DNA from: an uncultured Thiogranum sp.
GTDB lineage: Bacteria; Pseudomonadota; Gammaproteobacteria; DSM-19610
DNA length: 52,316 nucleotides
Direction of reading: 5' to 3'
Assembly: GCA_913053655.1 (NCBI GenBank)
Contig: CAJXFW010000002.1
Span: forward strand, 1 to 52,316
Part shown: in pieces, positions 38,751-46,974 of the stretch
Layout: each line of letters starts with the position of its first letter
Position numbering within the stretch: position 1 is the first letter of the stretch
Notes under the pieces: generated by a model
Seen by the model: only the letters and a program-made list of their open reading frames with translations
Told to the model about the DNA's origin: nothing
Databases searched by the model: none
Made by a program: the position numbers and the translations under genes

Positions 38751-38802
38751 TGTAGGAGCGGGCTTTGCCCGCGAAAAATTCGCCACCAAGGTGGCTCCTA
38801 CA
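38751..38802 (+). repeat. REP element of the TGTAGGAGC family
   Basis: TGTAGGAGCGGGC and GGTGGCTCCTACA face each other around GCGAAAAATTCGC. This is the common short palindromic family of gammaproteobacterial genomes. It shares the outer TGTAGGAGCGG with the larger palindrome at 43241-43311. Confidence 0.8.
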
Positions 38803-38829
38803 TCCGTCAATGTTAATCGGAGGTACACC

Positions 38830-39282
38830 ATGTTTGGTTTCAAGAGTTCCGCTGCCAAAGATGATTCGCATTGTCTATTGAAAGAAGTGGGTCTGGCAAC
38901 GCTCAACAAACAGCACCTGCGCCTGGCGAGTTACGCCGTGGAATTCAGCCAGATCGTGGATGAGTTGTCGGCCCGGGAACCCGTCAATGAGGACTGGCGC
39001 CGTATTGACGCGTTGTTCAGCAAGATCACACGATTCGTAGCCACACATTTCTCGGAGGAAGAAGAGTTGATGCGCAAGTACGATTACCCGGACTATGTCG
39101 CACACAAGAAACTGCACGATAAATTCTCCGCCGAGATGCGCAAGATGCAGGCGGAGATCAATAACCGGAATATCAAGTTCAAAAAGAAAATGAGCAGCCT
39201 GCTCTGGGACTGGCTGTACCATCATATCAACGAGATCGATTACCGGTACAGGGAGTTCTTCCTGAGCAAGGGATTAAGCTAA
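38830..39282 (+). CDS. Bacteriohemerythrin (hemerythrin 2)
   Basis: 150 residues from the ATG at 38830, after CGGAGG. It has the classic pattern NKQHLRLASYAVEF, THFSEEEELMRKYDYPDY, AHKKLHDKFSAEM and WLYHHINEIDYRY, giving five His plus carboxylate ligands for a di-iron O2/NO site. It stands alone between two repeat elements. Confidence 0.93.
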   Translation: MFGFKSSAAKDDSHCLLKEVGLATLNKQHLRLASYAVEFSQIVDELSAREPVNEDWRRIDALFSKITRFVATHFSEEEELMRKYDYPDYVAHKKLHDKFSAEMRKMQAEINNRNIKFKKKMSSLLWDWLYHHINEIDYRYREFFLSKGLS

Positions 39283-39394
39283 GGAAACTCTGCTCAATTC
39301 GTCATACCGGCGAAGGCCGGTATCCAACTCATTGAAGCCACTGGATTCTGGCATGCGCCAGAATGACGGAAACCGAATTGATCAGAGTTTCCTT
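39281..39394 (+). repeat. REP/MITE-like palindromic element, full copy 2
   Basis: Outer ends AAGGAAACTCTG (39281) and CAGAGTTTCCTT (ending 39394) are perfect inverted repeats. Inner arms CGTCATACCGGCGAAGGCC and a diverged partner ending GAATGACG enclose a short spacer. Same design as 12865-12979. The left end lies at the stop codon of the bacteriohemerythrin. Confidence 0.85.
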
Positions 39395-39408
39395 ATGGAC
39401 GCTCTGAA

Positions 39409-40407
39409 TTAATCGCTGCTGGTCAGGTGTTTACCCAGGCCGATCAGCGATTCGACTGGTCGAGATATTTCACCCAGGTTATAAATACCCGAATGGAACG
39501 ATGCTCCAACCGGTCTGTTTTCAGAATCTGTATTGATAGCAATATAAAGCGTGCCGCTGTTTCCCTCGCTATCGTTAAACCGGATTTCAGCACAGCGTCG
39601 ATTGCCGCAGGCAACAGGTGCGTCCGGCCATATCACCATACTGCGAGGCGGCAGTACGGACTCAAGCCAGTCCTCCAGACTGATTGCATCCATACCTTTC
39701 TCCAGTAGCGACATTGGCAGTGAGCGGATGGTATCCGGATCCAGTCTCTGCCCGTCAGATCCAACGGTATCCACATGCCACACGGCACCGTTATTGCTGG
39801 TTTGGACACGCAGCGATTCAACACCCTTGAAAGTCGGTGAGTTGGCGGTAAAGCTGACCTGGCCCTTGCCGGTTACATGGATCTGCTCATAGCGTGGTGC
39901 GCGGTCTCCTTCGAAATCGTAGTAACGGCAGTCGGCCGGGTCATTGGGCGCACAGGCATCCGGTTTCTCCGCCGGGTTGATCAGGTCCTGCGGCAAGCGG
40001 CCCGGATCCCAGTTGATAAAATGTCCACAGGCATCAAAGCTGATATTGAAGATATTCGTTTTCGCAATCAGCGTGTGATCATCAAATACCTTATAAGCAT
40101 CCTTGACCCTGAGCGCGGCATCTTTTGCACGCTTGCTGTCCAGAGCATCTACCGTGCCCAGCATGCGCCAGCCGGCGTCCTGCTGTTCGTGTGGCGGCGC
40201 GTTTGTGGTGTTTTCTGACTGGCACATCACAACGGCGTGCTCACCCAGTTGCTTGAATGGGATATTGCGGTAATAACGCACCACTTTCAGCTTGAATTTC
40301 GGTCCGTCATAGAACACATATTCATCCAGTCGCCGGTTGGGGTTTCCGCAAGCGGCGAGCAGGGCACAAAGGGTCAGGATATAAACCAGGTGGGCAATTT
40401 CCTTCAC
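39409..40407 (-). CDS. Lipoprotein of unknown function
   Basis: 332 residues from the GTG at 40407, which overlaps the SirB stop (GTGA). A signal peptide with lipobox LLAACGNP follows, then a large soluble part with several Cys (FDACGHFINWD, CAPNDPADC, VACGNRRCAEIRF) that may form disulfides. Family not recognised. The long open frame upstream is read-through of the SirB gene in another frame and is rejected. Confidence 0.75.
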   Translation of the reverse strand: MKEIAHLVYILTLCALLAACGNPNRRLDEYVFYDGPKFKLKVVRYYRNIPFKQLGEHAVVMCQSENTTNAPPHEQQDAGWRMLGTVDALDSKRAKDAALRVKDAYKVFDDHTLIAKTNIFNISFDACGHFINWDPGRLPQDLINPAEKPDACAPNDPADCRYYDFEGDRAPRYEQIHVTGKGQVSFTANSPTFKGVESLRVQTSNNGAVWHVDTVGSDGQRLDPDTIRSLPMSLLEKGMDAISLEDWLESVLPPRSMVIWPDAPVACGNRRCAEIRFNDSEGNSGTLYIAINTDSENRPVGASFHSGIYNLGEISRPVESLIGLGKHLTSSD

Positions 40408-40775
40408 GACAGTACCAGGGGGTTTTTGGTGATCGCCACAGCGGCGATATAGAAAAAGCAGAGCTGGGCGGTAATCCATGCACTTATCCGGATGGTCTTT
40501 GTCTTTCCGTACGTCAGTGCCAGCATGCCAAGACCAATATAGAGAAACAGAGCCACGACCTTGGTCGTCAACCAGGCGTGTACAAAGGGGTACTGATAGA
40601 GGCTCACAGATAGAATGATTGCGCTGGCAAGCAGTATGGTGTCGATTACCGGAGGCACCCGTTTGGTCCACTTGTGCTGCAAAAGATCCGAATCAGAAAT
40701 CATCCATATACCACGGATAAAAAACAGGATAAAGGTGGCAATCACGCTGGAAACGTGGACATATTTTGCTATCAC
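40404..40775 (-). CDS. SirB-family membrane protein
   Basis: 123 residues, four membrane helices. The conserved parts YVHVSSVIATFILFFIRGIW and VPPVIDTILLASAI mark the SirB2 family. Biochemical role unknown; it is often found near respiratory genes. Confidence 0.88.
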   Translation of the reverse strand: MIAKYVHVSSVIATFILFFIRGIWMISDSDLLQHKWTKRVPPVIDTILLASAIILSVSLYQYPFVHAWLTTKVVALFLYIGLGMLALTYGKTKTIRISAWITAQLCFFYIAAVAITKNPLVLS

Positions 40776-40808
40776 TGAATCAGGCTCCGTTGTGGTATTC
40801 TTTTGAAA

Positions 40809-41069
40809 ATGGAAATGCTCTATTACGCGGTCGCGGCCATATCTCTTTATCTGGTTTCAGACTGGATTCTCAACCGGATCGAAATCAGACGCGGTGAGCG
40901 TTTTGAAAACCGTACGTTGATATTTTTCGCAATTATACTCGTCTTGTCAGTGAGTCTCTTCAACCTGATTCAGTATCTGCAACCGGTTCCGGAACCTGCT
41001 GCTCCTGTAACAGACATGCAGACCGGGCAGGTGACAGGGAGTGTAACTAGGGAGGCTCTGATTAAGTAA
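40809..41069 (+). CDS. Small two-helix membrane protein
   Basis: About 86 residues, from the ATG at 40809. Helices MLYYAVAAISLYLVSDWIL and IFFAIILVLSVSLFNLIQYL are followed by a Pro-rich segment. The last codons (REALIK) are encoded by an end of the AGGGAAACTCTGATTAA repeat, so the C-terminus is probably acquired. Function unknown. Confidence 0.6.
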   Translation: MEMLYYAVAAISLYLVSDWILNRIEIRRGERFENRTLIFFAIILVLSVSLFNLIQYLQPVPEPAAPVTDMQTGQVTGSVTREALIK

Positions 41070-41088
41070 AGGTTTCCGTCATTTCAAG
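41049..41088 (+). repeat. Truncated copy of the palindromic element
   Basis: AGGGAGGCTCTGATTAA (41049-41065) followed by TTTCCGTCATTTC, which resembles the outer end plus the edge of the inner arm of the elements at 12865 and 39281. It supplies the stop codon of the small membrane protein. Confidence 0.6.
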
Positions 41089-41125
41089 TTGTGATCATTG
41101 ACAGGACTCTGTGGAAATCAGGCGT

Positions 41126-41629
41126 TCACTTGATAATAAACTTGCCGGTTTCGGAGTTAAAATTGACCACCAGGAGTTGGGTCGGTTTCAGGGTTACCGC
41201 TTCCTCATCAGTGTACGTAGGGCCTTTTACGCGCACATTGTCATTCATCTGTACGGCCAGCGTATGTTTCCCTGCGGATACCTTGGCGCTACGGTAGATA
41301 TCGACACCCAGGTCACTGTAAAGGCCTGGTGCACGAGCAACTTCTTCAAGCAGCGGTTTACCGTCCAGTAGCAGTTTTACCGTGACGGGTGAGCGCTCGC
41401 GCGGGCAGTCCAGGGGGGCGCGCATATTGGGCGGTAGCCTGGCCAGTTCCTGTTGGGACAGTTTGCGGCATTCTTCAACGCGTTTACCGGCATGGGAAAA
41501 CGCCACCGTAATAACCGCCTGGTCCGGCTGAAGTTGCCGGTAAGGTGGCGCGGTGGAGAAATACCATATCAGCAGCATGAACAGGGTATAGTTCAGCGCC
41601 TGCAAAGGGTAACGCAGGATCTTAATCAT
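41126..41629 (-). CDS. Membrane-anchored periplasmic protein of unknown function
   Basis: 167 residues. One N-terminal helix (LNYTLFMLLIWYFS) precedes a beta-rich domain with SPVTVKLLLDGKPLLEE and AGKHTLAVQMNDNVRV, which look like Ig-like strands. It overlaps the cytochrome b fusion gene by 8 bp and ends the minus-strand oxidase cluster. Probably a dedicated accessory factor. Family not recognised. Confidence 0.75.
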   Translation of the reverse strand: MIKILRYPLQALNYTLFMLLIWYFSTAPPYRQLQPDQAVITVAFSHAGKRVEECRKLSQQELARLPPNMRAPLDCPRERSPVTVKLLLDGKPLLEEVARAPGLYSDLGVDIYRSAKVSAGKHTLAVQMNDNVRVKGPTYTDEEAVTLKPTQLLVVNFNSETGKFIIK

Positions 41630-43163
41630 TGGATACCGGCTCTTCCTGCTTCAGTGTGGCAATGTCATGCTGGAATTCAGCAAGCTTGCGGCGCAGCCTG
41701 GCAGTGTCGGTTTCAGCGGCCCGGTATACGGTGATGCGGTCACGTTTTGCGCGTTGTCGGAGTACCGGTTTGCGTCCGCCCTCTAAACGCTGGTCCAGCC
41801 AGGCATTACCCAAACGGTAGTAACAGTCACCGGTGCGGCATCCAGTGATAAACACGCCGTCGGCGCCGTGTCTTTGTGCATACTCGACCAGTGTCGGCGG
41901 GATCATTCCCGTGCAGTAAAGGCTCAGCACGGCGACGTCCTGTGACTGGAATTCTTTAATATCGACAGCATTGTCACAGCCGAACAGGATGATGCGGGTA
42001 TCGCCCTTGAGTCCGGCCAGCGCGGCATGGGTGCGTGTGCGGACTTCATCAATCGGGAAGTCGGGCATATCGATACCGGTTTCAAGTGTCTTCCGCGCGT
42101 GCCGGAAGGGATTGGAGGAATGGCAGGAACCGACGCAGATACCACAGGCGGCGCACAGAACGGGATTGACGACAACTTCGTTTTCCCAGCGCTCCCCGTC
42201 AGTTCGTGCCTGAACCGAAATGGCATCGAAGGGGCAATCTTCGGCGCACTGGCCACAGCCGTTGCACTGATCGAGGTGAACTTCGGCCGCACTCCCGGTT
42301 TTTTTGGGTGGCAGCCACGGCATCAGCATCAGTAGCAGGGTAATACCCGTTGTCAGTATCCAGACCTGGTCCGGCGGCCATTTGTCGAGCAGCGGATAGA
42401 CATTGAGGTAGAACCAGTCGAGATTCAGCACCGCCGGTACCCGGCTAAGATCCGCCGGACCGTGACTGGTCGCCGGCGCCAGCAAGGACGTTGTCAGCAA
42501 GGCCAGGAAGCTGCCCACGGCCAGGCCTCGGGGGGCACTGATCCCGACGTGGGAAAGCCGCTTGACGTGAATCCAGAGGGCAAAGATCAATAATATCGGC
42601 TGTCCCAGCAGGTGCAGGAAGCCCATCAGGGTAAACAGCCGGTCGGTGAGCCGCCCCGCCAGAAAATCACGCGCCATGGAGCCCGACATCACCGGCAGCG
42701 AGTCCATGAGCCGGGCGGAGAGCGTTGCAACGTACAGCCCCAGTTCGTCCCACACCAGCCAGTAGCCGGTTATACCCAGAGTGATAACGAACCAAAGGGT
42801 TGGCACGCCGGTAAACCAGGACCACCAGCGGAAGCCACGGTAGCGGTCCAGGGCGAACTCACGGAACATATGCAGCAGGATAGTGACCACGGCGGCATCC
42901 GAGGCGTAGCGGTGCAGGCTGCGCATAATTCCGCCCGCATACCACTGTTGGCGGGTCATGTACTCTACCGAAGTATAGGCGCCGTGAATGCTGGTGTTGA
43001 AAAAGATAAACAGGTAGAGGCCGCTGACCAGCACGATCCAGAAGAAGAAAAAGGTCAGCGTTCCCAGGTGATAGAGCGGGTTCCAGTCCGGACCGAAAGA
43101 AAAACTGAACCATCTCTCGAGCAGAAGGTAACTGCGCTTGATGGGATTAACGCGTTTGTTCAC
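41622..43163 (-). CDS. Cytochrome b / 2x[4Fe-4S] ferredoxin / MvhD-type fusion protein
   Basis: 513 residues from the GTG at 43163; a longer frame begins inside a palindrome and is rejected. The N-terminal ~215 residues are a bc1/b6-type cytochrome b: H84 and H98 in one helix (H-x13-H) and a second pair in the helix ending FALWIHVKR. Two ferredoxin motifs follow (CNGCGQCAEDCP, CAACGICVGSC). A C-terminal MvhD/HdrD-like domain has FGC, YCTGM and GCRTGDC cysteines. It should move electrons between quinol, hemes b and an iron-sulfur chain. Context suggests service to the adjacent heme-copper enzyme. An FNR box lies upstream. Confidence 0.88.
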   Translation of the reverse strand: MNKRVNPIKRSYLLLERWFSFSFGPDWNPLYHLGTLTFFFFWIVLVSGLYLFIFFNTSIHGAYTSVEYMTRQQWYAGGIMRSLHRYASDAAVVTILLHMFREFALDRYRGFRWWSWFTGVPTLWFVITLGITGYWLVWDELGLYVATLSARLMDSLPVMSGSMARDFLAGRLTDRLFTLMGFLHLLGQPILLIFALWIHVKRLSHVGISAPRGLAVGSFLALLTTSLLAPATSHGPADLSRVPAVLNLDWFYLNVYPLLDKWPPDQVWILTTGITLLLMLMPWLPPKKTGSAAEVHLDQCNGCGQCAEDCPFDAISVQARTDGERWENEVVVNPVLCAACGICVGSCHSSNPFRHARKTLETGIDMPDFPIDEVRTRTHAALAGLKGDTRIILFGCDNAVDIKEFQSQDVAVLSLYCTGMIPPTLVEYAQRHGADGVFITGCRTGDCYYRLGNAWLDQRLEGGRKPVLRQRAKRDRITVYRAAETDTARLRRKLAEFQHDIATLKQEEPVSND

Positions 43164-43240
43164 GGTGTCAATCTCTCGGGCTGCATAATGGCGGGTGTCG
43201 TTATTCGCCAGGCCTCTCGACCCCGGGGTTCCGGACAACA

Positions 43241-43311
43241 CCTGTAGGAGCGGTCTCCTGACCGCGACAGCCGCTTCAGGAGAATCGCGGTCAGGAGACC
43301 GCTCCTACAGG
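43241..43311 (+). repeat. Perfect 27-bp inverted repeat, REP family
   Basis: Arms 43241-43267 and 43285-43311 are exact reverse complements with a 17-nt loop. The outer part, CCTGTAGGAGCGG, belongs to the same family as 38751-38802. It lies in the leader between the FNR box and the start of the cytochrome b fusion gene. Confidence 0.9.
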
Positions 43312-43344
43312 TATTCAGGTTAAACAACCGGGTGCCGACTGTCC

Positions 43345-43358
43345 TTGATATATCTCAA
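43345..43358 (-). promoter_or_regulatory. FNR/DNR-like box before the cytochrome b fusion gene
   Basis: On the minus strand TTGAGATATATCAA, one mismatch from TTGAT-N4-ATCAA. It overlaps the stop codon of the SCO gene. Its centre is ~188 bp before the fusion gene start. Confidence 0.6.
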
Positions 43359-44206
43359 GTACGTGCCGAACGCTGACTATGCCTGATTTCGCGTATCAGG
43401 AGAATGATACCAGTGAGAATAATGGATGCGCCTATAGCCATACCGATAAACAGGGAATAGTCAAAATAGTAGGCATCCCGCGCCGGATCGTAACTGGTGC
43501 AGAAAAAGTGTATTTTGTCTATCAGTTCGGAGAGCAGGGTCTGGTTCGGCCTGGGTCTTCCAAGCACCAGTTCCTTGAGCGGCTCTACCAGTAACGGAGT
43601 GTCAAATACTTCTCCGTATACCTGTCGGTAGACACGCCCCTCGGCATCGATCACCGTGGCCTGTGTGATGTGGTCGAAGCCATTGGGTGAAGAGAAAAAT
43701 TCGAATCCCAACTCCTTGCTCAAGGCCTTGATAGTGTCCGGGCTGGCACTGAGCAGTCGCCAGCCACCGGTATCTATACCCTGCTTCCTGGCAAACTGGA
43801 GCATCGCCTGCGGGCTGTCGTTATAGGCGTCGAAGCCCAGCACGGCCACGTTGAAGCTGTCTTTCCCCAGTGCTGCGCGGGCTTTGTCGACCACTTTGGC
43901 GAGGTGGCGGGTGGTCATGGGACAGGTATGGTAGCAGCTGGTATAGATCATGCTCAGTACCAGCGGCTTGCCGCGCAAGTCGTCTATGGACAGGGCATGG
44001 CCCTTCTCGTCGGTCAGGGAGTAGTTGCTGAGCAGGTTGCCGATAGCGTCCTGGCTGCGTTGCAGCGCTTCCTTGTGCTGGAAGTTCTTGATCGCATCCA
44101 GCTGCTGATTTCCGCCTGTTGGCCCGGTCGCTGCGTTGGCCAGGTGGAAAAATGCTGCACAGAAAAAACCCAGTAGCAGGGCAGAAGGCTTTGATGAATA
44201 GTGCAT
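43355..44206 (-). CDS. SCO1/SenC-family copper chaperone
   Basis: 283 residues from the ATG at 44206. A signal helix (LLLGFFCAAFFHLANA) leads to a thioredoxin-like domain with the copper motif YTSCYHTCPMT (C91, C95) and a later His in DHITQATVID. A C-terminal helix (IGMAIGASIILTGIILL) gives an extra anchor. Role: delivers copper to the CuA site of subunit II. It follows ctaB in the oxidase cluster; senC also accompanies the norSY genes of nitrifiers. Confidence 0.9.
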   Translation of the reverse strand: MHYSSKPSALLLGFFCAAFFHLANAATGPTGGNQQLDAIKNFQHKEALQRSQDAIGNLLSNYSLTDEKGHALSIDDLRGKPLVLSMIYTSCYHTCPMTTRHLAKVVDKARAALGKDSFNVAVLGFDAYNDSPQAMLQFARKQGIDTGGWRLLSASPDTIKALSKELGFEFFSSPNGFDHITQATVIDAEGRVYRQVYGEVFDTPLLVEPLKELVLGRPRPNQTLLSELIDKIHFFCTSYDPARDAYYFDYSLFIGMAIGASIILTGIILLIREIRHSQRSART

Positions 44207-44246
44207 GTTCAGGTGCCCTGGCGGCGAATGATGTCGCCCTACGTTA

Positions 44247-45158
44247 TCAGCCAATCAGCTGGGCGTCGAGCACGGCAAATACCAGCAACACGGCCAATTG
44301 AACCAGCGAGGCGAAAAAGGCGCGCATGCCATTCTTCGGTGAGGTGTCCAGTACCAGCAGCAGACTGCGGTAGATAAAATATCCGCCGCCGATGAGGGCG
44401 CCGACCAGGTAAAGCCAGCCGAGGCCGAAGAAAAATGGCAAAATCGACATACCCGTCAGCAACAGCGTGTTACCCAGTACTGCTTTAGCTGCGGTCGCGT
44501 CGCCAACCTTTACCGGTAGCATGGGTACACCGACAGCTTCGTAGTCTTTATGCCGTGCAATGGCCAGGCTCCAGAAATGGGGAGGCGTCCACAAAAACAG
44601 CACCATGGCCAGGATAACGGGTACCGGCCCCAGACCGGGATCGACCACGGCTGCGCCCGCGAGTACGGCGAAACTGCCCGCGGCGCCACCGATCACAATA
44701 TTGAACGACGTGCGGCGTTTCAGCCACACGGTATAGACGACGGCATAAAAGAAGGCGCCCAGAAAGATATACAGGGCGGCCATGCCGTTGAGTAGCCAAC
44801 CGGCTGTGCCTACACCGATCAGCAGCATAGTGCCGATTAACAGCAGCCACCAGCGGCTGTGTGCGAAGGCGCCGGTTACAAAGGGCCGGTCATTGGTGCG
44901 GCGCATGCGTGCATCAATGTCGACTTCATAGTACTGGTTGAACGCACCCGCGCTGCCGGCTGCCAGCAATACAGTGAGCGCCAGAACCAGCACCTGCCAG
45001 GCGGGGACCGCCTGTCCGGGTGTCACCAGAAGGGTCACCACTGAAGTGAGTGCCATGACCACGCCAATACGGAGCTTGAAGAGATTGGACAGCTGTTTAA
45101 GCATTGTCGACCAATCAAGTTGCTGTGTTAAGGCGGCATCTGCGTAGAGTCTTTGCAT
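44247..45158 (-). CDS. ctaB: Protoheme IX farnesyltransferase (heme O synthase)
   Basis: 303 residues, UbiA fold with about eight to nine helices. The Mg/diphosphate motif NQYYEVDIDARMRRTNDRPF is present, and a second motif lies near ARHKDYEAVGVPMLPV. It attaches farnesyl to heme B, giving heme O, which CtaA can turn into heme A. Its place beside the oxidase implies that the enzyme uses heme O or A. Confidence 0.95.
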   Translation of the reverse strand: MQRLYADAALTQQLDWSTMLKQLSNLFKLRIGVVMALTSVVTLLVTPGQAVPAWQVLVLALTVLLAAGSAGAFNQYYEVDIDARMRRTNDRPFVTGAFAHSRWWLLLIGTMLLIGVGTAGWLLNGMAALYIFLGAFFYAVVYTVWLKRRTSFNIVIGGAAGSFAVLAGAAVVDPGLGPVPVILAMVLFLWTPPHFWSLAIARHKDYEAVGVPMLPVKVGDATAAKAVLGNTLLLTGMSILPFFFGLGWLYLVGALIGGGYFIYRSLLLVLDTSPKNGMRAFFASLVQLAVLLVFAVLDAQLIG

Positions 45159-45193
45159 AGTTGCGTATCCGTAAAATCAAAGCGGGGCGAAGG

Positions 45194-45223
45194 GCGGGGC
45201 GAAGGTATTTACCTCCACCCCGC
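45194..45223 (-). other. Intercistronic hairpin between subunit I and ctaB
   Basis: GCGGGG and CCCCGC enclose an inner stem AGGT/ACCT. No strong U-run follows on the minus strand, so attenuation or RNA processing is as likely as termination. Confidence 0.45.
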
Positions 45224-45243
45224 ACGGGCTTTAATCCGCGGCT

Positions 45244-46968
45244 TTAGCTGAGTGGCCAGACAGATGCCAGATACTTCCAGTTGATGAAGTAATACACGAC
45301 AAAGGAGACCAGCAGCAGCATCGCCAGGACAAAGGTTCCCGGCGCTTCAAAGCCTGCCGAGCCGTGCTCTTCAACCGGTGCTGCCATGGGCAGTATTTCA
45401 GGCTCTGCCATGTAGTTGTCGGAGGACAGCGGTACGCCGAAGCTCTGTAGCAAACCGGCCGATGGCTCCAGCTTCTTGCCGAACACGATTGAACCCACGG
45501 TGATGAGCAGGTAGGCGCCACCACCGATGACCGCAATGACGGCACCGATACCGGAGATTCCCATCATGGTGTAGGCCATGCCCGGGTAATCGTATGTCAG
45601 TGCCGCACCGGCAAAGGTCATGTCCGCAGAACGTCGTGCGACACCCATGGTACCTGCACCCATCATAAACAGGATCAGGATGGTCATGCCACCCCCAAAC
45701 AGGTAAGGCTGCCACTTGGCCAGCGTGGGCAGAATCATCTTGCGCCGGAACAGGACCGGGATCAGGAAGAAGGTCAGACCCATGAATGTCAGGGTGGTGC
45801 CTACCGCTACCGTGGCGTGGAAGTGAGCCGGGACATAAATGGTGTTATGGATGATCAGGTTGATCTGCTCCGTACCCATGACAACGCCCGTGATGCCGCC
45901 GATAAAGCCGAAAATGATGATCGAGATAAAGGTGGACGAAAACACCGGGTTATCCCAGGGCGCCTTGCGCAGCCATTCGAATATGCCGCGGGTGTAGCCC
46001 TTCGCGCGTTGCGCGACTTCCATGGAGCCCGGCACTGTCAGACCGTGGATCATGCTGGCCAGAACCGCCAGGTACATGGCGTAACTGGTATTGAATATCT
46101 TCCATTCGGAACTAACCCCCGGATCCACCAGGATGTGGTGGGCGCTGGCCAGCTGCAGGAAAAAGATGTAGAGCAGGAAAGCGAAACGGCTCACTTTCTC
46201 CGACATCGGACGTGCGCCGAATACCAGCCCGGCGACCAGGTACCAGACCGACACATGCGCCGCAACATTGATCTGCTGGGATGAATGCCCCATAGCCCAC
46301 CAGATGATGCGGTACATTTCCGGATCGATATGGCTGATATAGCCGATTGACCACAGGAAAGTCGGAACCAGGATGATGGCACCACTGGCAATGGTAAATA
46401 CCGCAATGATGGCGGCCGTCATGGCCCCGAAGGTGACCAGGGGAATGGAACCTTCATAGGTGTGCTCGTCTTTGGCGATGACCAGCGTACCAAAAAATAC
46501 GAAGCAGCCGATCAGGGCGCCTACCGCAAACAGAATCAGGCCCAGGTAAAAATGCGGTGCTGCCTGCATGGGCACATAGGAGGTCATCATGACACTGGAG
46601 TTACCCTGAAAGACGGCTGTATTGGTTGTAACCGCCCCGATAACCATCAGGGCGAACCCCAGCCAGGCCCATCGAGGTGCGGCCAGCCGACACCTCAGCA
46701 GTGTCGATGACGCAAAATAGAGAATGGCGATTTCGAAGAAAATGACCCAGAACAGCAGCGCATCGATGCCGTGTGCCGTCAGGAACATGTAGAACTGGCT
46801 GGCGGGCAACAGATGCACCGCGGGCCAGCGCGTCAATGCGACGCCAAGCGCCAGCAGGCCGGCCACCAGCAGGGAGACAGCCGCAGCAACCGCGTGGACC
46901 TTCATCAGGCTTTCCGCGTTTTTATCGAAAAACAGGCCCGTGTCGGGGCAAAGTCTAAAATTAGACAT
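45244..46968 (-). CDS. Heme-copper oxidase subunit I with Gln in place of the active-site Tyr; candidate NO reductase (NorY/eNOR-like)
   Basis: 574 residues, ~13-15 helices, starting right after the subunit II stop. Ligands: low-spin H66 (FLTAHGIDALLFW); first CuB/FeB His H228 in WWAMGHSSQQINVAAH; His pair H277-H278 (ASAHHILVDPG); H382 and H384 (VPAHFHATV). At H228+4, where oxygen reductases of the A and B types carry the cross-linked Tyr and cNOR carries the FeB Glu, this protein has Gln232. That argues against an ordinary oxidase. With CuA subunit, senC and ctaB it resembles the sNOR (norSY-senC) and eNOR groups. NO reduction is inferred, not shown. Confidence 0.85.
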   Translation of the reverse strand: MSNFRLCPDTGLFFDKNAESLMKVHAVAAAVSLLVAGLLALGVALTRWPAVHLLPASQFYMFLTAHGIDALLFWVIFFEIAILYFASSTLLRCRLAAPRWAWLGFALMVIGAVTTNTAVFQGNSSVMMTSYVPMQAAPHFYLGLILFAVGALIGCFVFFGTLVIAKDEHTYEGSIPLVTFGAMTAAIIAVFTIASGAIILVPTFLWSIGYISHIDPEMYRIIWWAMGHSSQQINVAAHVSVWYLVAGLVFGARPMSEKVSRFAFLLYIFFLQLASAHHILVDPGVSSEWKIFNTSYAMYLAVLASMIHGLTVPGSMEVAQRAKGYTRGIFEWLRKAPWDNPVFSSTFISIIIFGFIGGITGVVMGTEQINLIIHNTIYVPAHFHATVAVGTTLTFMGLTFFLIPVLFRRKMILPTLAKWQPYLFGGGMTILILFMMGAGTMGVARRSADMTFAGAALTYDYPGMAYTMMGISGIGAVIAVIGGGAYLLITVGSIVFGKKLEPSAGLLQSFGVPLSSDNYMAEPEILPMAAPVEEHGSAGFEAPGTFVLAMLLLVSFVVYYFINWKYLASVWPLS

Positions 46969-46974
46969 GTCTCA

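Noticed and set aside
40408-40671. N-terminal extension of the 332-residue lipoprotein
   Set aside because: The extra 88 codons overlap the SirB gene in another frame and would hide the signal peptide and lipobox.
43164-43241. Longer start for the cytochrome b fusion gene at 43241
   Set aside because: The extra codons begin at the edge of a perfect palindrome and match nothing. The GTG at 43163 has a GAGAG signal and stands just before the conserved part.
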